From positions 54,925 to 97,485 of the forward strand of contig PBRZ01000080.1 in NCBI GenBank assembly GCA_002726085.1: a stretch of 42,561 bases of DNA, given 5' to 3'. This DNA is from Acidobacteriota bacterium (GTDB lineage: Bacteria; Acidobacteriota; Vicinamibacteria; Vicinamibacterales; UBA8438). Numbering within the stretch: position 1 is the stretch's first letter; every line of letters begins with the position of its first letter. Made by a program: the position numbers and the translations under genes. The notes under the pieces are model-generated. The model was not told the origin of the DNA. It searched no databases and worked only from the letters and a program-made list of their open reading frames with translations. This document shows positions 35,427-42,561 of this stretch, one piece after another.

Positions 35427-37013
35427 ATGAAGATCGTGATCGCCGATCCGCTGCCGTCATCAGCGGCTGAGCTGCTCCGAGACCAAGGCTGGAATATAGA
35501 TGCGAAGACGGGGCGCCCGCCCGAGGAGCTCTACGCAGCCCTTGCCGATGCCGACGCGTTGATCGTCCGGAGCGCCACCCAGGTCGATGCCGAACTGATC
35601 GCGAAGGCGCCCGGATTGAAGGTGATCGCTCGTGCCGGAACCGGCGTCGACAACGTTGACCTCGATGCTGCTAGCGCCGGCGGCATTCTCGTCGTCAACG
35701 CGCCCGGCGCCAACAGCATCAGTGTCGCCGAGCACGCCTTTGCGCTGCTGCTGGCATCGGCCCGCTCGATCGCCCAGGCCGACGGCCTGATGAAGGCCGG
35801 CCGCTGGGAGAAGAAGCGGCTGATGGGGACCGAGTTGCGGGGTAAGACGCTGGGGGTCGTCGGTCTCGGTCGAATTGGCCGCGAAGTCGTGCACCGGGCT
35901 CATGCGTTCGGCATGCGGTCCATTGCCCACGACCCCTTCATCACCGGCCAGATTGCGGCCGACCTCGATGTAGAGCTCGTGGAGCTCGACGACCTGTGCA
36001 CCCAGGCTGACTTCATCACCCTGCACGTGCCGTCGAGCGGCGAGCGACCGCTCTTCGACGCCGAACGGCTGTCGCACTGCAAGCCCACTGTGCGGATCAT
36101 CAACACCGCGCGCGGCACGCTCATCGACGAGGCGGCCCTAGGCGACGCTATCGAGCGCGGTGTGGTCGGCGGAGCCGGATTGGACGTCTACGAGACCGAG
36201 CCGCCCACCGCCACCCGGGTCATCGGCTTGCCGCAGGTGGTCGCCACGCCCCATATCGCAGGGTCCACACGTGAAGCGCAGGAGCTGGTCGGTCTCGAAA
36301 CCGCAAGTTGTGTGCGCGACTTCCTGCAGACGGGGATCGTGCGCAACGCCGTGAACTATCCCTCGCTCGCGCCCGAGGAGCTGAAACGGATTCAACCCTA
36401 CACGATGCTGGCACGCCGGTTGGGCGCCTTCTTGGGACAGAGCTCCACGGACCGAGTCGAGACGGTCTCTATCAGGTATTACGGCGAGCTGGCCGAGGGG
36501 AATAACGAGATGCTCGTCGGTGCGACCCTGGTCGGCTTCTTTGGCACCATGCTGTCGTCGAACGTCACGCCAATCAATGCGCGCGCAATCGCCAGCGAGC
36601 GCGGCATCGAAGTGATCGAATCGCGCAGCTCGCGCCCGCGGAACTTCACCAGCCTGATCTCGCTCAAGCTGCACACCGCGGATGGCGAGCGCTGGGCCGA
36701 GGGTGCGATCTTCGAGCACGCCGGTCCGCGGTTGGTTCTACTCGACGGGGTCACCGTCGAGGCCCCACTCGAGGGCACGCTGGTGGTCATTCGCAACAAC
36801 GACCAACCGGGTGTGATCGGAGCAGTCGGCACGATCCTCGGACGCCACACCATCAACATCGCGACCTTCGCGCTTGGCCGTGGACCGACAGGAGCCGTAG
36901 CGGTGGTCAAGATCGACCGCAATGGCTCCGACAACCAGCAGATCACAGATGCGGTGCTCGACGAAATCCGCGCCGTGCCAGCCGTTCAGCAAGTGGCGGT
37001 GGTTACCGTGTGA
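35427..37013 (+). CDS. serA: D-3-phosphoglycerate dehydrogenase (long type)
   Basis: First step of serine synthesis: 3-phosphoglycerate to 3-phosphohydroxypyruvate with NAD. The 528 residues are of the long type with an intervening ASB domain (about 315-445) and an ACT domain (about 453-528) that usually binds serine as feedback inhibitor. The NAD loop GLGRIG is at 146-151. Catalytic residues are Arg229 in NTARGT, Glu258 and His276 in ATPHIAGST. The ATG at 35427 follows GAGAAGAGAG; the frame is open upstream but non-coding in look. It is transcribed away from mdh. Confidence 0.97.
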   Translation: MKIVIADPLPSSAAELLRDQGWNIDAKTGRPPEELYAALADADALIVRSATQVDAELIAKAPGLKVIARAGTGVDNVDLDAASAGGILVVNAPGANSISVAEHAFALLLASARSIAQADGLMKAGRWEKKRLMGTELRGKTLGVVGLGRIGREVVHRAHAFGMRSIAHDPFITGQIAADLDVELVELDDLCTQADFITLHVPSSGERPLFDAERLSHCKPTVRIINTARGTLIDEAALGDAIERGVVGGAGLDVYETEPPTATRVIGLPQVVATPHIAGSTREAQELVGLETASCVRDFLQTGIVRNAVNYPSLAPEELKRIQPYTMLARRLGAFLGQSSTDRVETVSIRYYGELAEGNNEMLVGATLVGFFGTMLSSNVTPINARAIASERGIEVIESRSSRPRNFTSLISLKLHTADGERWAEGAIFEHAGPRLVLLDGVTVEAPLEGTLVVIRNNDQPGVIGAVGTILGRHTINIATFALGRGPTGAVAVVKIDRNGSDNQQITDAVLDEIRAVPAVQQVAVVTV

Positions 37014-37014
37014 T

Positions 37015-37066
37015 GCTCCAAGAAGTCAGAAGACAGGAGTCAGGAGAAGCCGGAGGGCTTCGCCGA
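37015..37066. repeat. TC/GA-rich 7-bp-phased repeat with hairpin module
   Basis: Plus strand reads AGAAGTCAGAAGACAGGAGT and then the hairpin GAAGCC-GGAG-GGCTTC. Positions 37031-37065 are identical to the complement of 27936-27970. It lies right after the serA stop, between convergent genes. Confidence 0.8.
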
Positions 37067-37081
37067 CTGAGTCAAGACTAG

Positions 37082-37633
37082 CTACGGGAGCTCGAGGCGA
37101 AGGGGCGTGTCGTCGCGCAGGTCGATCAGGTCGACGGCATCGTCGGTGATGGCGCGCACCTGAAACCGGCCCAGCACTTCGTCGCCGATGTGCGCGAGCA
37201 CGACATGTCCCTCGGCGGATAGGATCGCCGTTCGCCGGCGACCGTAGGACGTGCGCTCGGCGCCAATGCCGACGAGCGCCACGACCGGGCCGGCTGCGGC
37301 GACGCGCTCGACCACCGCCGGCGTCGCGGCCGGGGGTGGCAGCGGCGCCGGTTTCGACGTAGTGGACGTCTCCATGCGCGAGCTGAGCGTGAACGGGTTC
37401 CGAGCCGGCTGACGGGGACGCGGCGCGTCCTCGAGACGGGAGGCCAATCGCGCAACCTCCCGCGTGAGATCGAGGGGAGCGGAGGCCGGCGTCACGGCTT
37501 GCGCCGGCGTCATCGCAACGCCGCTCGGAAGGTCGGACCGCACCGTTGATGGTGCGACCCCGGCTGCTGACGACAGCCAAGCTGCCAACAGCGCCCCACC
37601 ACCCGTCAACAGCGCCACACGCGAATTCGTCAT
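37082..37633 (-). CDS. PilP/GspC-like periplasmic protein with N-terminal anchor
   Basis: A 183-residue protein with one hydrophobic N-terminal segment (ALLTGGGALLAAWLSSAAG), a Pro/Ala-rich linker and a small C-terminal beta domain. The segment ARNPFTLSSR followed by ALVGIGAERTSYGRRRTAIL, VLAHIGDEVLGRFQVRAI and a final DLIDLRDDTPLRL has the rhythm of PilP/GspC domains of type IV pilus and type II secretion systems. No other pilus or secretion gene is nearby, so the assignment is by pattern only. I start at the ATG at 37633, since upstream residues are not signal-like. It is convergent with serA and divergent from kdsB. Confidence 0.55.
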   Translation of the reverse strand: MTNSRVALLTGGGALLAAWLSSAAGVAPSTVRSDLPSGVAMTPAQAVTPASAPLDLTREVARLASRLEDAPRPRQPARNPFTLSSRMETSTTSKPAPLPPPAATPAVVERVAAAGPVVALVGIGAERTSYGRRRTAILSAEGHVVLAHIGDEVLGRFQVRAITDDAVDLIDLRDDTPLRLELP

Positions 37634-37797
37634 AGGTCCAATCGCAGCCCGACGCCCCCATCGTACCACGAGACGGCCGCTCACCCGACCGGCGGCTGCA
37701 CACCGTTGCACGCGTTCCATTCGTTCTTGGACCTGATGTTTGATCGCACGCGATGCCGAATCGTAAGGCGACGAGATATTGTGTGTTATTCTTCATC

Positions 37798-40247
<2,450 letters not shown>

Positions 40248-40282
40248 GCGCCCCCGGCGAAGACGGTGAAGACGACCGGCGA

Positions 40283-40320
40283 TCTCCTGTCTTCTGACTG
40301 TTGCCTTCTGCCTTCTAGGC
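40283..40320. repeat. TC-rich 7-bp-phased repeat
   Basis: Reads TCTCCTGTCTTCTGACTG followed by TTGCCTTCTGCCTTCTAGG in the pyrG-kdsA gap. It belongs with the other TTCTGAC/TCCTGTC copies and ends just upstream of the kdsA -10 box. Confidence 0.6.
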
Positions 40321-40332
40321 GCGAGTCGTATC

Positions 40333-40338
40333 TATAAT
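40333..40338 (+). promoter_or_regulatory. Perfect -10 box for a probably leaderless kdsA mRNA
   Basis: Consensus TATAAT ends 6 nt before the GTG at 40345, so transcription should begin at or beside the start codon. No Shine-Dalgarno is seen. The -35 is poor, and the TC-rich repeat occupies its place. Confidence 0.55.
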
Positions 40339-40344
40339 GGTCGC

Positions 40345-41163
40345 GTGCCAGGAGTTGACATCCGCGGTGTGCCGATCGGCTCCGGTGCGCCGCTCGTCTT
40401 GATCGGGGGGCCCTGTGTCATCGAGAGCGAAGCACACGCGCTCTCGCTCGGCGGCGCCATCGCCGCGGTGGCGCGACGGTTCGGTGTGCCGTATATCTTC
40501 AAGGCGTCGTTCGACAAAGCCAACCGCACGTCCAACCAGTCGTTTCGCGGTCCGGGTCTCGACGCCGGGCTGCGAGCACTGGCCGCGGTCAAGGCGACGC
40601 ACGACGTTCCGGTGCTGACCGACGTGCACGAGATCGGCCAGGTCAGACCGGTGGCCGAGGTGGCCGACGTCCTACAGATTCCGGCGTTCCTGTCGCGACA
40701 GACCGACCTGATCGTCGCTGCCGCACGCACCGGCTGCGTTGTCAATCTGAAGAAGGGTCAGTTCATGGCGCCTGGCGACATGCGTCACGCGATCGACAAG
40801 GTGACGGCCACCGGGAACGACCGTGTGCTCGTCACCGAGCGCGGTGTCAGCTTCGGCTACCACAACCTCGTCGTGGACATCCGCGCATTCCCGCAGCTGC
40901 GGGCGCTCGGGGCGCCGGTCGTGTTCGACGTGACTCACAGTTTGCAGCTCCCGGGCGGCGGAGACGGCGTGACGGCCGGCCAGGCCGAATACATCGAGCC
41001 GCTCGCCGCGGCCGGCGTTGCCGCCGGCGTAGACGCCGTCTTCCTCGAGATTCACGAAGAACCCGCGCGCGCCAAGAGCGACGCGCAGAACGCTCTCCAG
41101 CTCGACCGACTGGCGCCGCTGCTCGAACGGCTGGTCCGGATCGACGCAGTCGCCCGTGTGTGA
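40345..41163 (+). CDS. kdsA: Kdo-8-phosphate synthase (metal-dependent type)
   Basis: Condenses arabinose 5-phosphate and PEP to Kdo 8-phosphate. The 272 residues show IGGPCVIES, FKASFDKANRTS, RGPGLDAGL, VLTDVHE, NLKKGQFMAPGDM and VFDVTHSLQLPGG. Cys24 in GGPC marks the metal-dependent class (E. coli has Asn there). The start is GTG directly behind a -10 box. The stop overlaps the kdsD start. Confidence 0.97.
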   Translation: MPGVDIRGVPIGSGAPLVLIGGPCVIESEAHALSLGGAIAAVARRFGVPYIFKASFDKANRTSNQSFRGPGLDAGLRALAAVKATHDVPVLTDVHEIGQVRPVAEVADVLQIPAFLSRQTDLIVAAARTGCVVNLKKGQFMAPGDMRHAIDKVTATGNDRVLVTERGVSFGYHNLVVDIRAFPQLRALGAPVVFDVTHSLQLPGGGDGVTAGQAEYIEPLAAAGVAAGVDAVFLEIHEEPARAKSDAQNALQLDRLAPLLERLVRIDAVARV

Positions 41164-42161
41164 CCACGATGTCAGACAGCAAGATTCCGTCCACCGACGC
41201 CGGCGTCGACCTGGGTCTAGCTCGCCGGGTGTTGGAAATCGAGGCAGCGGCCATCGTGGCACTTGTCGACCGGCTGGACGCCCGGTTCGAAGCAGCCATC
41301 GACGCGCTCGACAGCTGCACCGGCCGGGTCATCGTGACCGGCATGGGCAAGTCGGGCATCATCAGCCGGAAGATCGCCGCGACGCTCGCCAGCACCGGCA
41401 CACCGGCGTTCTTCCTTCATCCGGCCGAAGCGGTGCACGGCGACCTGGGTGTCATCCAGGGTGACGACGTGGTCGTCGCGCTCTCCTACAGCGTAGAGAC
41501 CGGCGAGATCTTACGTCTGCTAGAGACGATCAAGCGCGTGGGCGCGCGAATCATCTGTCTGACCGGCGCCCCCAAGTCATCCCTGGCCCAGGCAGCCGAT
41601 GTCACGCTCGATTGCCAGGTCCACGTAGAGGCCTGCCCGATGAACCTCGTGCCGACGGCGAGCACCACCGTCGCGTTGGCGCTCGGTGACGCGCTCGCGA
41701 TGACCTTGCTGGTGAGAAAGGGGTTCCGCGAAGACGACTTCGCCAGTCTCCACCCGGGCGGGGGACTCGGCAAGCGTCTGCTGCGCGTCGATCGCCTCAT
41801 GCATGTCGGGTCCGATCTGCCAACCGTTGATGACGGCGACACGCTGACCGCGGTGGTGCGGGAGATGTCCGACAAGGGCCTCGGTATGGCATGTGTCCTC
41901 GGTGCGGACGGGCGCCTGGCGGGCGTGATTACAGATGGGGATTTGAGGCGCAACCTCGCGAGTGGAGACAAGCTGCTCGAGCGCACCGCCGGCCAATTGA
42001 TGACGACCGCGCCGCAGACGATCGCCCCGTCGGCGCTGGCCGCGCAGGCGCTGCAGGTCATGGAAACGCGTCAGATTACATCGCTCGTCGTCGTCGATGA
42101 CGACAGGCGGCTGCAGGGTGTGGTCCATCTCCACGACCTGTGGCGAACCGAGCTGTTCTGA
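41160..42161 (+). CDS. kdsD: Arabinose-5-phosphate isomerase
   Basis: Converts ribulose 5-phosphate to arabinose 5-phosphate, the KdsA substrate. The 333 residues hold a SIS domain (about 45-180; VTGMGKSGIISRKIAATLAS, FFLHPAEAVHGDLG, NLVPTASTT, FASLHPGGGLGKRLL) and two CBS domains (about 210-325; GVITDGDLRR, RQITSLVVVDDD). Layout equals E. coli KdsD. The GTG start overlaps the kdsA stop (GTGA); an ATG three codons later is possible. RpiB at 17 kb acts on the same ribulose 5-phosphate pool. Confidence 0.96.
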   Translation: MTTMSDSKIPSTDAGVDLGLARRVLEIEAAAIVALVDRLDARFEAAIDALDSCTGRVIVTGMGKSGIISRKIAATLASTGTPAFFLHPAEAVHGDLGVIQGDDVVVALSYSVETGEILRLLETIKRVGARIICLTGAPKSSLAQAADVTLDCQVHVEACPMNLVPTASTTVALALGDALAMTLLVRKGFREDDFASLHPGGGLGKRLLRVDRLMHVGSDLPTVDDGDTLTAVVREMSDKGLGMACVLGADGRLAGVITDGDLRRNLASGDKLLERTAGQLMTTAPQTIAPSALAAQALQVMETRQITSLVVVDDDRRLQGVVHLHDLWRTELF

Positions 42162-42561
42162 TGAACGATTCTCTGACGCTGCTGGCCGTGCTGCTCACGC
42201 TGCTACTGGGCCTAGCGGCGGGCAAGGCCTGGGAGCGCTACAAGCTGCGCGCGGGCCGCTGGATCGACCGGCGAAAGGCCCGCGAATCCCCACACTACAT
42301 CCTCGGCCTCAATTTCCTTGTCGCGAACCAGCTCGACTGGGCCATTGAAGAACTGACCACTGCCGCCAGCATCGACGACGACGCGCTCGAAATCCATCTG
42401 ATCCTCGGCAACCTCTATCGCGAGAAAGGCCAGGTGACGCGCGCCATCGGGATGCATCAACAGTTGTTGCAGCGACCAAAGTTGACCAAGCTCGAGCAGG
42501 CCTACGTGCTGCTGTGTCTCGGGCTGGACTTCAGACGCGGCGGCTTCGTCGACCGAGCGCG
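42161..42561 (+). CDS. lapB: LapB/YciM-like TPR protein, N-terminal part (runs off the window)
   Basis: First 133 residues of a protein like E. coli LapB, which tunes LpxC turnover and hence LPS synthesis. An N-terminal membrane helix (residues 5-22) is followed by YILGLNFLVANQLDWAIEEL, then AL-EIHLILGNLYREKGQVTRAI and the GLDFRRGGFVDRA segment, which track the first TPR units of LapB. Its ATG shares the A of the kdsD stop. Its place after kdsA-kdsD supports an LPS role. The rubredoxin-like C-terminus is outside the window. Confidence 0.88.
   Translation, partial: MNDSLTLLAVLLTLLLGLAAGKAWERYKLRAGRWIDRRKARESPHYILGLNFLVANQLDWAIEELTTAASIDDDALEIHLILGNLYREKGQVTRAIGMHQQLLQRPKLTKLEQAYVLLCLGLDFRRGGFVDRA

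Overview
The window is a G+C-rich bacterial chromosome segment packed with housekeeping and energy genes. It has Kdo/LPS genes (kdsB, kdsA, kdsD, lapB), so the cell is Gram-negative. It also has a b6f-type cytochrome bc complex with a quinol-site motif of the kind seen with menaquinone, a ferredoxin-dependent 2-oxoglutarate oxidoreductase, and short dispersed palindromic repeats. Together these suggest an Acidobacteriota-like organism, perhaps of the Vicinamibacteria type. That assignment is an inference from gene content, not a search result. No prophage, insertion sequence or CRISPR array is visible.

Layout. 1-3.9 kb (minus): purA, an M2 metallopeptidase lipoprotein and a truncated DUF6351-like lipoprotein. 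4.1-5.3 kb (plus): a lone P-loop ATPase with a winged-helix tail. 5.3-8.8 kb (minus): cutA, a membrane SpoIIE/PP2C phosphatase and an RNase III carrying an extra N-terminal DUF2007-like domain. 8.8-9.9 kb: a palindrome-rich intergenic island, an FtsB/DivIC-like gene, and initiator tRNA-fMet with its own promoter and terminator. 9.9-13.5 kb (plus): an acyl-CoA dehydrogenase, then glnB-amtB. 13.6-17 kb: a D-malate/tartrate dehydrogenase, a class III CoA-transferase and a crotonase lacking both usual glutamates. 17-20.5 kb: rpiB, then an NAD+ recycling group (SIRT5-like sirtuin, pncB, pncA). 20.5-27 kb (minus): a five-gene quinol-oxidising complex with HEAT protein, Rieske protein, split cytochrome b and an octaheme cytochrome with a long coiled coil. 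27.2-35.1 kb (minus): dcd, DUF2905, ndk, and a TCA block mdh-sucC-sucD-korA-korB whose upstream end holds a 55-codon remnant of isocitrate dehydrogenase. 35.4-42.6 kb: serA, a PilP/GspC-like gene on the opposite strand, then kdsB-pyrG-kdsA-kdsD-lapB.

How the genes work together. KorAB would pass electrons from 2-oxoglutarate to ferredoxin, Mdh would make NADH, and the bc complex would move quinol electrons through many c-type hemes. The sirtuin consumes NAD+ and may remove succinyl groups; PncA and PncB would return the released nicotinamide to NAD+. PyrG makes the CTP that KdsB uses to activate Kdo, and KdsD and KdsA make Kdo itself.

The most unusual items are the octaheme/coiled-coil subunit of the bc complex, the icd remnant, a sirtuin-PncB-PncA group whose PncA has Thr at the catalytic Lys position, the DUF2007-RNase III fusion, two families of structured intergenic repeats, and -10 boxes placed so that several transcripts would be leaderless.
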